Shown here piece by piece: positions 46,816-60,579 of a DNA stretch of 64,000 nt. The position numbers were made by a program, and so were the translations under genes. Source of the DNA: Nymphaea colorata (lineage: Eukaryota; Streptophyta; Magnoliopsida; Nymphaeales; Nymphaeaceae); contig NC_045138.2 in NCBI RefSeq assembly GCF_008831285.2, positions 31,715,934 to 31,779,933 of the forward strand. Reading direction: 5' to 3'. The notes under the pieces are model-generated. The model saw only the letters and a list, made by a program, of their open reading frames with translations. It was not told the origin of the DNA and searched no databases. Each line of letters opens with the position of its first letter. The first letter of the stretch is position 1.

Positions 46816-48796
46816 CTGGACATTTTGATGCTATGGCAGCAACGCTTTGAGCAATGATCTTGTAGCATATTCAACAACTTCCGGTTCATTCCTTCTTCAG
46901 AGTGGGATTTGGGTTTCTGTCAATAAGAAGGAAGTGTTACCTTGTAAGTTTCATACAAATCGTGATGTCAAAATCAAGTCCATCTTTTGTACAATCAATC
47001 TTGTGATGTCAGTTTGTTGGTAAGAGCCCCACTCTAAAAATGCAAATTAATGATGCTTTCGGTGTGTTTCTTCTAATTTCTCTTTGGTACATGTTGTCTT
47101 GGAGAATCAAGAATGACAAAATTGTTCACCCTTCCACTTTTACTCTTTCTTCATTTTTCCTGGTTCTCTTTTTCTCCTTTTTTGGGAACAAAAGAAGCTA
47201 TCGTGCATTTTGGACTATGTTCTGAAGGTTTGCAACCAATATCTTGTTTTTCCGGTTCATAAAAAATAATAGCCTCACTTGGGCTTGGTGATGAGAGAGA
47301 GGCACATATTTTGTGCGTCAAGGTTTTGACCAACAAATCTAGTCGGGCGCATTACCAATCTATTGTGCATCGTGTTCTTTAAGTTGGCCTTGGTCTAACT
47401 TTGCTTTGCATCAAGATATGTAAATCACTCGTTTGCAGCTCTGTGCATATGGATTCAGGACATGGTTCCACTGCCTGAAATCACGGAAATCTTGTCCTGC
47501 CTGGGATGTCCAATCCTTGATTAAGTCACCAATTTAACTTGCTGCCATTCAAAACTACTGCATAATAACGATTAATTGTTTGTATTTCCTTTAAGGAGAT
47601 GGAACAGTTGCTGGATGACGGTGATATACCGCACAATTGGTTGTTCGTTTTTTACAAAGAATGACTTTAGATTCTGAGTTCAAACTTGTTAGACTTGTGT
47701 GACCTTAAGTCCGGTTTAGCTTAGCTTGAACTCTCCTAGTTTGAAGCTAAGCTCAGGCTTGACTCTTTTACAAAATTAGGCCAAGACTAACTTCAATTTC
47801 ACTTATACAAACAAGCCAAATTTTGAAGACTTCATCTCCGTCAATTTCTTCCTCACTTTAAAAAAAAATTAATGAATTTAGCTTTTTCTTTCTTACGGTC
47901 AATGAACCGTTTTAACAGCAACAGCTGTTTGTCCTCCAAAAGTGAGCAGGAAAATTAAACGCGATAATAGAAAACCAAGGAGAATGAAATGGAAAATTGA
48001 AATGAGAATAACAGATTTTGCTTTTCTGTGAAGGAAATTTCATCAAGCTTCCTTTTTAAAGTATATCAACAAGTTAAATAGTCTGCAAGAGTGTATACAC
48101 ACTGTATTCGATCTGGCTATGTATTGATATACAACATTGCATTCCAGCTAAATGTATGGTGGCGATGAAACACTGTCTTAGCTTTGAACACTTAGCTTCC
48201 TACAATTTGAACGGTTTTAGGTAAACCCACCCTCACCAGCAAAGTGGATACGTACCCAAGTTGCATGAGATTGGTAAAGGGATCTAATTTCTCTGCATTT
48301 GATACCTATGACCATAAATGTATGAGATTTGTAACAAGGAGTTAGTTTCTCTGCGCTTGGTAGCTATGATCATAAAATTGCTGTATTTGGGAGATGGGAA
48401 CTTATGATAACAAATTGAATACGAACCTATGATAATAAATTGCAGTGCTTGGGAGAAGGGAAAGAATATACTGCAAAGTGCAAACTATTTTCAACTCATG
48501 GTAGAGAGAGAGAGAGAGAGAGAAGTGTCGCGTGGAGAATTTTGGAGGAACAGTTTTAAATTAATGGCCGAGATGTGCTTCTGTAAGACAGAGAGAGAAA
48601 GAGAGAGAGATTTTAACAGTTTTAAAGAAGTGGCCCATACGTGTGCGTGAGAGATGGATAGAGAGAGAGGGAGGAACAGCTTTTAACATCATATAAAAAA
48701 AATAAAGAAACTAATGGCAAGAAGGCAACTTGAAATTGGGTGCTCTAAATTAGGGCACTTGAATCATTGATCAGTTATTTGATGGTCTGCTCCAAT
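46816..48796. other. Intergenic region
   Basis: No gene is supported. It holds the CID5-like 3' UTR, a degenerate GAGTCGAG-type stretch near 47640-47830, and short GA microsatellites near 48505-48527 and 48593-48611. Confidence 0.5.
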
Positions 48797-48805
48797 TATA
48801 TATAG
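48797..48805 (+). promoter_or_regulatory. Candidate TATA box of the DNAJ gene
   Basis: TATATATAG lies about 120 nt before the start codon at 48924, a usual spacing for a plant gene with a short leader. Confidence 0.45.
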
Positions 48806-48923
48806 TAAGAATTAAGCTTTTCCATTTTTTTTTGACTCCCCATGTTTTTTTTTTTCTGTTGATTTGGGGAGGATGAAAATTGGTGCCCTTTGTTGAGGAT
48901 CAAAGGGAAAGTGTGGGGTGGGA

Positions 48924-49092
48924 ATGGGGGTGGATTATTACAACGTGCTGCAGGTGGAAAAGGAGGCCAACGAGGAAGATGTGAAGAAGGCATACAGGAG
49001 GCTGGCCATGAAATGGCACCCCGACAAGAATCCCAACAACAAGAACGAAGCCGAAACCAAGTTCAAGCAGATCTCTGAGGCATATGAAGTAC

Positions 49093-49158
<66 letters not shown>

Positions 49159-51015
49159 TCAAAGAAAACGTGAAATCTTTCAATCTTACCTGACTTCTAT
49201 CTCTGAGGCATATGATTGCTAAGAAAAGACAGGAAGACGAAAGTTACACCATCATATTCCTTAAATGTGAAATGCTTATAACTGTCAGGTGGTTTAATTA
49301 TATATTTTCAATCATCTTTGAAAAGCTAATCATACCGGTGTATCTTTATGTCAAGAAGTATAGAAATTGACGCAAAAGTCATATTCTTTTAACCAACGTA
49401 GGATAAATTTTATAAATCAGAAAATTTTGATACTTACCTCTTGAAGCCTTAATGAATTTTTACGTGTATTTGGATGCTTTGAATATAAACATCACATTCA
49501 CATGGCAAATATTGTAAGAATCGGAGCGAAATGCATCTCTATGTATTAAGATGACCTTTTTTTCCTCTCTCTAGGTGTTGAGCGATCCAGAGAAGAGAGC
49601 AGTGTACGACCAATATGGGGAGGAAGGGCTCAAGGGCCAGATCCCGACTGCGGGCGCCGGCGGGCGCGGTGGATCCGACGATTCCGGCACCTTTGCCTTC
49701 AATCCAAGAAATGCAGAGGACATATTTGCTGAGTTCTTCGGCAGCAGCCCCTTCGACTTCATGTCCGTCGGCCATGGCTTCAGATCAGCTCGTTATGGCC
49801 CGGACTCCGGCTTGTTCAGAAGAGCTGAAGGAATGTTCAGATCGTTCTCCGAGAGCGGCACATCTGCGAGCTGTGCGCCGTTGAGGAAACCGCCGCCGGT
49901 GGAGAGCAAACTGCCCTGCAGTCTGGAGGAACTCTACACAGGGTCCACAAGGAAGATGAAGATATCCAGGAAGGTCTTTGATAAGCTATCAGGGTAAATG
50001 CTTCCCCTCATGTCTCTCCTTGTTCAGGGCCTGACTTGGCTAACGGGTCAGATCCATTTTTCAACTTCGATGCGAACTCTCCAAACAACTCTAACTAAAA
50101 TAAACTTATATGTTGCGTTTCATAGCTCCGAGACTGCACAAAATTTTTCTTTTTTGGGACTGAAGATCTCAATAGCATTGGAATTGAAATGTATGTCACA
50201 TGTTTTTTTTATTTTTTATTTTTTATTTTTTGTTTGTTGTAAATTTACTTTTGTGTTGTTCTCACTTATTTTACTTTTCTCTCATTTTTAGTTTTTTTTA
50301 ATTTTTAAAAGTTTACTATCTTTTTTTCTTTTTTTTTTTCAAACTCACCGTATTATACCCACTCACCGTCTAAAACTTCAGAACATTATTTGTAATTATA
50401 CTTTGTACAAATCACTGGACACCATATTCTTGGATATGGGTCTTGATAAATTTTGATGGTCAAAGGTTCATGTTACAATTTACCATGTTTAGAGGCTTCA
50501 TAGCAACTATGAGATGGAAAAGATTTTGTGTGGATTTGGATCTGATCCGAGAACTTGCTGCATTTTCCGACAGGAAGATGGTTCCAGAACAGGAGGTGCT
50601 CACCATTGAAGTGAAGCCTGGTTGGAAGAAGGGGACGAAGATCACGTTCCCGGACAAGGGAAACGAGCAACCGAACCAGGCGGCTGCGGACCTCGTCTTC
50701 GTGATCGACGAGAAGCCACACGCGGTGTTCAAGAGGGACGGCAACGATCTTAGAGTGAGCCGCAGCGTCACGCTTGTTGAAGCTTTGACAGGAAGCACGG
50801 TGGTGGAGCTGACCACTCTGGACGGCCGGGAGCTGGCCGTTCCGGTGACGGACGTGATCAGCCCCGGGTATGAATGGGTTGTTGCCGAAGAGGGGATGCC
50901 TATAACCAAGGAGCCAGGTCGGAAGGGTGAGCTGAGAATCACGTTTGATGTCAAGTTCCCGGCGAGGCTGACGCCTGAGCAGAAAGCTGGCATGAAGAGA
51001 ATACTGGGAGGATAA
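48924..51015 (+). CDS. DNAJ (HSP40) co-chaperone, type II (DNAJB-like)
   Basis: Exons 48924..49088, 49575..49993 and 50574..51015 join in phases 0 and 2 and encode 341 residues. The J domain occupies about residues 4-68 and contains the invariant HPD (32-34, in [12 protein letters not shown]), which stimulates HSP70 ATPase. A Gly-rich stretch (GAGGRGGSD) and a Phe-rich linker follow. There is no CxxCxGxG zinc finger, so it is type II. The C-terminal substrate-binding part shows [40 protein letters not shown] and [19 protein letters not shown], the usual end of DNAJB proteins. It is most likely a cytosolic or nuclear partner of HSP70; no transit or signal peptide is visible. Intron 1 begins with a CT microsatellite right after the donor. 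The gene is convergent with CENP-C, about 940 bp away. Confidence 0.92.
49093..49146. repeat. (CT)n microsatellite at a 5' splice site
   Basis: A long CT run, briefly interrupted, starts four bases after the GT of the DNAJ intron 1 donor and ends in a GT-rich stretch. Confidence 0.9.
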
Positions 51016-51955
51016 TCCATCAGACTGGGTCCAAATCTCTCGTAAAGAACAGTTTTCGTGGCTAGACCTGATCGGCTGCAAACATGTTGCCAGAAGGATC
51101 CTACATCGGTCAATCTCATCGGCCATTATTTCATGATGGGAGCCGTCAAAATTACGCTAATAATGCTTACAATTTCAGTAGTTTATAAAAAAGGTAGTGA
51201 TTGAGACTAGTATTTGTATGGAAAAGTCAGTGTTGGCGAATGATTAAAATGTAAATTTTTGTCTCTAAAATACTATAAATCGTCAATATAACCAACATAA
51301 ACCTTTGTTGCAACATAAATTATAGCCAACAACAATTTAATAAATCTTTTAACAACGGCTTTTTTTTTTTAAGTTTAACCATCCGGTACATGCACTACCC
51401 GTATTTATATATGTCACAACTGATTGATATCAAACTACAACAAATAAGTTTCAGCATTTTCCGGCGAGACAATTTCAGGAGGATTGGAAAAGAAAAGTGG
51501 CTTCATGCACTCCATCAACTCCCTTGATTTAAACTTTGTATAACCAAATATCAGTATTCAACAGGCACACTAAGATGAGGTTCAAATTTTCGAAAAGAAA
51601 TGAGTTGTCAAGACGACAACATTGTCCTACTAAATCAATTAGATCCACGACATGTTGCTGGAAAAGAATATGATAATATATCCATATCGTGCAACCTTGT
51701 GGCATTATCTACAGTCATATGTTCAGCAGAAGTCCTCAACACTGGAATCAAGTGAAAAGGCTTTGGATAATAACAATATGGGGCATATGTGCAAGCACAT
51801 TGAAGGCCAACTCAAAAGGAATTGTTTTGGAATCAAACAACACATACGTTTACAGAGATCCAACACCTTTGGAAAACCAGTGGCACGAAGCTTTGCACCA
51901 ACCCCAACAGTCGTTGGAATGGTTTTAGTTCCACAGAATTTCAGAAACAGAAGTA
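51016..51955. other. Gap between convergent DNAJ and CENP-C genes
   Basis: It should contain both 3' UTRs. A plus-strand open frame spanning 51652-52020 overlaps the last CENP-C exon on the other strand and is treated as a shadow. Confidence 0.5.
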
Positions 51956-54900
51956 TCAGTGTGAACCTGCTAAAGCCAGCAGATGGGAATATTCATCTGA
52001 CACAAACGATTTCACTTTAAGGGTTGTTTGCTTCTTGCTGTTATCAACTGGAGAAGAATATTTTACCCCAATGACGGTCACCAAGCCTGTCGCAGAAAAA
52101 TTCAAATTACAGATTCAGTCCACATGATATAATGACCGTATGTGCACATGTTGTTCAACCAGGTAGATCAGAGAGCTCACATGCTAACACCCCAAAGGCC
52201 AAAAGTAACTCTTGGAAAAGGTAAAAATAAAATTTAGCTATTTGACTTTATGAATTTAATCCTAATGTGGCAGTTCACAAGTCCATCAGCATAGATTAAT
52301 CAGGTCACTCATAGTGTCAGTAACTGACGGCGACCAAGCAGATCCGGGTACCTCCAAAAAAAAAAAAAAAAAAGGAACAGAAAAGAAAGCCAGTCCTGCT
52401 TTAGCATGTTTCTAACAATCCAAATGCATAAATATATTCGTTATTAATTGAGAACTAGGCTGTGGCTTGCATAGGCTTTACAAAAAATTGATTTTGACCA
52501 CTAACCACACAGTGTTCCAAGAGTTCTTGATATCTTGGTTGCTAAGGAAAATATCTGTGCATGAAAAGCACCTCTCTTCAATTAAGATGAAGCAAAAGTA
52601 CAAGTGGAAGCATATACCTACAGGTATCCATGCCATGTATTATCCGATAAGTGAAGAAGAAGCTGATTCCAGACCATGATACCATACAGTGGTTCTTGTT
52701 TGTATATGTATAGTTTTAGATATCTTAGTGGGTTTAATCACCTTCAATGCATCATGAGATTCAGCAAAAAAGCAAAGTCTCACAATTTATGAAGATAAAA
52801 TACTTCAAATATTTTGGAAAAATCACCTTAAACTCATTTTATTATATAAAAAATTAATACGCACAAGTCAATCCTATTTATGTTTATATTGAGGAGCACA
52901 GGTATAGGAGGTATTTGTGCATGAAACGAATAACAATTTTGTATAGTTAAGAAACATAGAAGAAAATTCACATACCAAAATTGCAGCTAACGTAATAATG
53001 CTATAAATATTACAAAGACTTAGATAAAAAAGGAATAGGAACTGTTTGGAACATGAATTGGGAGACAAGAGAATGGAGACTCAACTATTTCATAATAAGA
53101 TGTTTTTTGGCAAATCGACTCTCATATCTATTTTCATTACCATCGTCATCCCCATTGCAACTACTCCTGAAGTTGAACAGATGCATGATCCATCTTTCCC
53201 TTTCTGAAGTAAATATATACTTACTGTTGTGTACACGTCCATACAAGAAGCGTTCACCCTTCCAGTATTCCAAAGGCCTGGACTTGATTCTGGTGCTTCT
53301 TCTGACCCCAGATTTCCATGCAGTGCCAGCTCCTATATCAATGCCAGAAGCATGAACTCAAAGAGAAGAGAGCAGCAAACTGGAAACAAGAAATACACAA
53401 TATCCTCCCAAATTTCATTAAGCTCAGCATAATTATGATATCATACCTAGAAGGCTTTTTCTACGATCTGATGCCGTCTTCTTGGATTTTTTCCGTCCTA
53501 AAGCCATAGAAGGTGCTTCTGATGTCTAAACATACTCATTAACATTAATGACTTCAAGTTAATCAAGTATTTGATCTGTTATACGCAATACATTGCTTAC
53601 AAAAAAAGAAGACAGAGAAGGAAACATAAGAAGAACTAAGACTTGAAAAACACCTCTTTTTGCGGGCTCGAAGAAACATTAATTTCATTCAGATGCTCCT
53701 CTTGAGGCCTGCATGCGCCTGTGGGAGGGCTCATTTGGTCTGCAAATATCAAATGAGGACCCCAGCATAAGGAAACGGGTAGGTTGTACACAAAAGGGAA
53801 AAAATAAAATAGAACAATTATCTCATAAATTCATCCAATGCATGAGATAATTTTCATATATTTTGCTGCAGACCAGGAAAAAAAAGAAAAATACAAAAAT
53901 AACTCCCCAAAAGTATAGTAGATGAGATGTCTAACTGTCTATTTGTAGGAAATCATTCATAAACCTACTAGCCTAAAACTCGCAAAACCTAGCCCACATT
54001 CCCCACTCTGAAGTCTGAACACATCATGGCAACATAGCCAAAACACACTGCATGACCATTGAAAATACAAATTTTTTTCTTCTGCAGGCCAGCATACAGA
54101 ATGTCAAAAATCATATTGACCAATCCATACTTACTGGAAGAAAGGATGGAGTATGTATGCCACTTCACATAAATTTCAAATTTAAAGCAGAAAGTTCAAT
54201 AAACCAAAATTGTCAGGAAATTATCAGAAATCATAATTCGTTCAGGAAAATCTTAATTCCACTTTTTTTTTTTACAATCCTAGGTAAAGAGATTAAGGAC
54301 GTGGACTTCTCCAATGATACATATTTTTAAATTTTTCACCAAGTCCCTTTGGAACTTATTGTATTTAAAATTTTGTCTAAAAATAACACAATCTATAATT
54401 GTTTTTGAGAATTTCATAAACTAAACTTTCAATTTAAATAACACAGTAAGGATTCCCTAAATTAGCTTATAAATCTGATTTTTTTTTTCTTGTCATGCTT
54501 TCCCATTACTTGAAACTCATAAATCACATTTTGGTCCAACATAATCCCTCATTTTGCTTGTTTTGACTTATCCTGCATTATTGTGGACCTCAATTTACTG
54601 CTGCATAATACTGATTCCATATCATTCCGGCTTTAATATATATATATATATATGCAGTCCATTATCATGTCAACTGACTGAGGTAAACTGTTCCTATATA
54701 GCACCACACTGAAGAAAGAAATGCTGCTACATTGGAGGAAAATTTTATTTCCTGCCATAATTCACTATTCAAATATGGAAGAAATAGTGAGAAAGAGGAG
54801 GAGGAAGAAGAAGAATAAGAAGAGCGGGAAAAGAGAAAGATGGGAATCCAAATTATGCCAAGGGATGCACCATGTGTATTAACTATTAAGATCCTGAATC

Positions 54901-57900
54901 CCTCCAACTTTGGTGGTAATTACTCTAAGTTTCTGAGCTTCTAACCCCCTAGCCAGGTTTTATAGACCTCAGTCTGGCAGATACACTTGTCATATATGAA
55001 TGACTACAATGCAGAAATGCTAATACCCCTCACCCTAAATTAAGGGTGGGCACCGAGCCAGGTACCCGACTTGGGCCAGGCCCAGGCCCTAAATTTGGGT
55101 GTCGGGCCGGGCCAATAACTTGTTTGTAACATTATTTTATTTAAATATATATATAATATATATTATTAGTAGAAGTATTATTATTATTAAACATATTTAT
55201 ATATTATATTATACATTTATATATATTTCATTATACCCAGATGCAGCCCGGCCCAAGCCCACCTTCTTATCAGGCCTGGCCAGCTTGATGCCCTTCCGGG
55301 CCTAAATTGCACACTACAAGTCTACAACATCTTACAACCATCTCCCAGCGTGACTATGGTAAGGGCCATCATTAACCTCATGCATCAATTAGAGATGTCA
55401 ATAACCAGACATGCATTTAGTAAATAAATCAGCTGAAGATGCACTTTATACCTTCCATCTAATGCTTTAGCTATTAAAAATTTCCTTCCCTCTAGAGTCT
55501 AGACATGTACAGTTTTTCCATAGGTCCAAAGTTCACATAAGGAAATGCCTAATAATCCTGAATTCTCATGCATTTCTATTAAAACTTGAAAATCATCAGA
55601 AATATCTTTTTTCTATTTTAAGCAAATAAGCATATTACCCTTACCACCATCCACAACTTCCTGAGATGTTGATGCTGCATTAGGTGTTCCTCGAACCTGG
55701 AATGTGAAGCAGGAACTAAGCACTGACAGCAAAGAAAAAACACAAAATAGACCCAATACTAAAGAGAAAAAAAATGTATTTTGCTCACACTGTCTTCTAT
55801 GCAGACGCAGGGCACACCAGTCTCAGGATTGACATCTTTGGCAAACCATTTTGAGTTTTCCCCTAAACCCTCATCAGCTGAACAAGTCAAACCATTGTTT
55901 GACATGTTCACATAATCATTATTGTTCACAGCATCACATTCTTCCAGTGCCAGATGCTGAATACCAGGAGTTGACTGTATTCTTGTGGAATTCTCGAGAT
56001 CTGAATTTTTATCTGTGATGCAGTTACTGGACATGCCAATTTGAGGATTGACAACTTTGTTGGATCCATTTGAGTTGTTACCTAGTTCCACACTAGCTGG
56101 ACAAATTAAGCCATCTCTTAGGACATCCTCACAGTTGTTACTACTTACAGCTTTACATTCTTCTGATCTAGGATGCTGAATAGCACAACCAGAGGTTGAT
56201 TGCTTCACGATGGAATTCTCCAGATTTGAATTTTTGCCTGACACTTGATCAGATGGACAAGCAATGTTCACTGTCTCAAAACCTGATGAATTCTTATTGA
56301 TACTGCATGCTTCTTGTCCTGGTAACTCTGAAATGCTGCTCGCAGTCAGGTTCTTCTCTTGCCCTAGCGCTTCTGGACCAGCCAAGCCATCAGCCTGTGT
56401 GGTCAAGGAAGTCAACCCAGTTCTCATAGTGTTTTTCTCAAGCCATTTGGAATGAGAAAACCCACTCGGTAACGACCCATTTTTGTCAGCACACTTTGAA
56501 GTAGGACTACGAAGAATTGCCAATTGATCTTGTTGAATACCACCAGGATGAGACGGTGCTTCCAATTCAAATTGAGTAGCAAAGGAAGATCCTTTCGTCA
56601 GATTAAACATAAAGGGTGAGTGAGATGTGTCTTTTTCGCTCATTCTTTGTGATTTATGTCTACAAAAACCAGAAATTGCAGCAAATGGGCTTTTGGGTGG
56701 AGTAGGTGAAGTCACTGGACTGCATGTAGTTTCTGGAACTGCATGATAAGTCTTTGGTGTTTCCTCACTAATTTTTGAATTCCATGTCTGGTCTGCAAAG
56801 TTTGAAATGTTGGATTCCAATCTGATTTTTTCCCCTGAAGTTGATGCTTGGGAAGACATAATTTCATGTAAACTGAACCTATTGAACTTGGGCAATTGAA
56901 TTTTATGCATATCAATCGCTTGCATGTCCAGGCTTTTCTGCAGTAAGCTAAATGTGTGCCCTTCATCAGGATTACAGCAAGCATCCAGCAATGAGCCAAC
57001 AAGTCCATCATAATCGCTTTCTACAGGGGCACAAATTGTTGTTCCTGTAACCATGAAACATAAGCCGTCTCAGCCCTTCCATCAAGATAGTAGTACAAGG
57101 GAGAAAGGATAGATGAAGAAACAACCAAAGGGCATTAGTTAGGGACTTCATCTAAACAGAAAAACTATCTCAAAGCATTTTCCACTTCCTGTGGTGATAA
57201 AACCATGCAATTACCTTTCCCATTTTCATTCAGAACATTAATGTCTTCGGCCATTCCTTGGTTCATTCCAATTCCATGGACTGACATAGATGCACTCCTT
57301 GAAAGTCCATAACCATTCCTGGGAGAAGGAATTGAGCTGTTTCCAACTTCAGATTGCTCCACAGCCAATGCATGTTTGGATGCATCAACAGCAATTGCAG
57401 TATAAGAATGCCTATATGTTGCTGTTTTCCTGTGATTAAGGCAGAACAACAATTAGATGCAAGTCCACATTCTCCCACGAGATGCATCAACAGTTTTAGT
57501 TTATTCCACTATCCACTTCACAAGAACCATGGCATCATATAGAACTAAATCACTTAGTACCCAAGAATTCCTTGACGACGCGTCCTCGATTCTGATAAAC
57601 AATGACTTGAACTTTGATCTACCAAATTTCCCCCCATCAATCTTCTCAACTCCTTTTCAGCATCTGCCAGGAAGAAACATAAAAACATGCACGATCAAGC
57701 CAAGAATCATCCCTAAACAAGTTTTACAGTAAATTCTCTTCAGATTGCTGATCACCATTCTAAATATCAAAGTAGTATAAAGGAAAGTTAACCATAACCG
57801 CCAAGGGGCCTATTGTCACAGAAAACGCGTCTTAGTCGAAAAAATGCGTTAAATACGTGAAAAACAAGTCAGCCGTATAAAACGGCAATTAAACGAGTCT

Positions 57901-60543
57901 TTTTTTAAAAAAACACCAGAAAATAAAAAACATGAAAAAAATGTATTATAAGCATATTATACACGTTTTTTCACGTTTTTTCATATTTTTTATTAATTTT
58001 TTTTATAATTTTCAGGATCTATTAAATGTTTTAAAAAAATTGCCGAGATATTCCCAAGATACACAATTTTGCTGTATTATACCCAAGAAATTCCTCGCCG
58101 TATAATACCCGCACACGATATATGTGACAATCATCTGCTAAGTGAAACATACCTACCTACATGCAAGAGGCGACATAAGATGAATGATGATGAAAAGTAT
58201 TACAGCTCAAAACTGTTGTTTTCCGATGCAAGAAATGGACTTGAAGAGGTCACTGACAAAAGTCAGGAAACAACTTATATGACCACAAACCAAGTTGTCT
58301 TCATCCAGGTTTGTCTAAAACCTGGTTATAACTTTGTTTGGATGTTTGGCCCCAAAAAAAAAAATAAAAAATTATACGGTGACCATTATCTGAAAACCAC
58401 TAACCAGAAAATGGCACAGTTTCGTCGCCCATGTGAGAGACCTAGCCCACCCAATTCTGGCTGGTCTACGACCAAAAAAATGATTAAAAAAATTATGTGG
58501 CCCAATTTTTTTCAAAAGTACTTTCCAGCCATCTGGCCAGTATGATATGAATCCAGCTGCTACTGGCGAGAACCTGACCAAAGATGGCCAGATGGCAAAG
58601 GAGCTCCCCCCACCATTGGTGATGGACTAATAGTGGTGTGGAAGTGATGAGGAGAAGTGCACAATAAACAAAGTTAGGAGGTCAAAAACCTGCCTCTATG
58701 CTCCAACAGCTTTCTATAACAAGGTTATATCCCTGGTTTTTAAAAAAAAAACTTGGTTTACCGTCAGTATAACAGACAGAAAACCAAATTTTTCTTTATA
58801 AATCTGGTTTGAAACCCAAAACCAGGTGCTCAACCTCATCCGGTATTTATGCCCCAAAGAAATTTCTTTCCCATCCATGTCAATCATCAAATCACAGCAG
58901 GAACTCAATGCATGAACAAGACGCTGCATACTCTAGAGCAGCTAATTGTACTTCATTGAGGCATGAATAAGAGCACATGAAAAGAGCCTTACTTTCTTGT
59001 CGTTCATATGCTGCGAAAAACTCTTCAGGGTCCTTCAGTTGATCAAAATCAGGTTGTGCGCTTGTAACCACAACATCCTGACTGTCATCAACAATATTTC
59101 ACTCATGATACATCAAACACAACTATGAAGAAGCCCATATGTTTAGTCGTTTACCTTGTTGGTTTCAACGAAAATCGAGCCCTTTTCCGACCAAAGCCAG
59201 GTCGCCGTTTTTGCATATGATAACCATTCTCCTTTCCTTCAGCCACAGGATGTTTGATACATTTGGTTATGCTCAAGTCGTTCATGTCTGTCTCTCTCAA
59301 GGGTTGCCGTGCAGTAGCATCCTTTCGAGATTCTTTTGCACTATTAACAATTCTGTTTCCTTGTAATGGCAGTTGCTTTGAGATATCTGATACCTGAACC
59401 AAAACACAGAGAATCCAGGCATTTGTTTCTTAGCAAAACCGTCAACCACAATGAAGAATTAATTGGTCACCACAAATTCTTCAAAATATAATAACTACTT
59501 GCAGCAGGCTAGCAGCTAAATCACGAAAGTAACTTCATCTTCCTTGCAGCAATTACAAACCATCACAGCCTTCAATCTTATTAAGATTTTTAAATACCAA
59601 GGCAAATACAGAACTCAAAAAGGCAATTCAAGGCACTCTTACGAAGTAAGAACCATATTCTCAGTACTGACATTAAAATTTCTAAAATACAAGTCAAATT
59701 AAGAACATGTTGCGTCATTAATAGATCTCGACAACAACGGATGAGGACTTTGATGCTTATTCAACAAACAAAAACTACAAACAGGTATGGAATCTAGAAA
59801 ACGAGGAAGTAACCAGAACTTACACTTCTATCAAAATAATGTTTCCAAATTAAACGTGTACTCTAAGAATCTAAGTTTCTCTCTTGTTTTCCCTCCCTTC
59901 TTGGCGAAGCAGTCATCGTCTCAGCTGGCATGGCTTATCATCTTCTAGTTTTCACTAATCGAACTTCATGTCTTATTCCTTCTCATAAGACATAAACCAA
60001 TTCCTGACGATACCAGAGAGGAGCTGAAATCTATCGTAAGAAGCTCACACCTATATATCACAGGATTTCTTCATCCAAAAATTCCAAAAATAACAAGTCA
60101 TGGTCAACGAACGTGTTCGACTTCCATTCCCGATTTCCAGCAGCAACAGCCTTTCACCGAACAACTCTTTAACAAAAAAATTGAGAGAAGGCCACTAGAA
60201 AACTTCCATAATCCAACGTCCAATCAATCAAGGCACTTTAGGAAAACAATAAACAGCAAAAAAGAAAAGAGAAGCATCGCAAGATCCAGATCTGGGGATA
60301 AAAAAACCTGAAATGAACCCGTTTTCCTTCTGGACTTGGCCCGCGCTTATTAGAATGTTTCAATTTCAAGATAAACGGGAAACAAGGAAAGTTAAGAAGC
60401 CCAAAGTGATAAAACGAAAACTAAAACAAATATCCACCCTAAAACACTCAGACTCATCCATTCTTCCGGCGCTTGACATCCGATGACCACAGGCGCGTGC
60501 TCATACAGATACAAGTAGAACGAGCGTATGAAAATGTGTGTGA

Positions 60544-60579
<36 letters not shown>

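Noticed and set aside
50460-51126. Minus-strand open frames of about 218 codons
   Set aside because: They are antisense to the conserved C-terminal exon of the DNAJ gene.
51652-52020. Plus-strand open frame of 122 codons
   Set aside because: It overlaps the last CENP-C exon antisense and shows no known domain.
52560-52690. Candidate CENP-C exon after the YWKGER exon
   Set aside because: The frame hits a stop, and the exon at 52086..51956 fits phase and conservation exactly.
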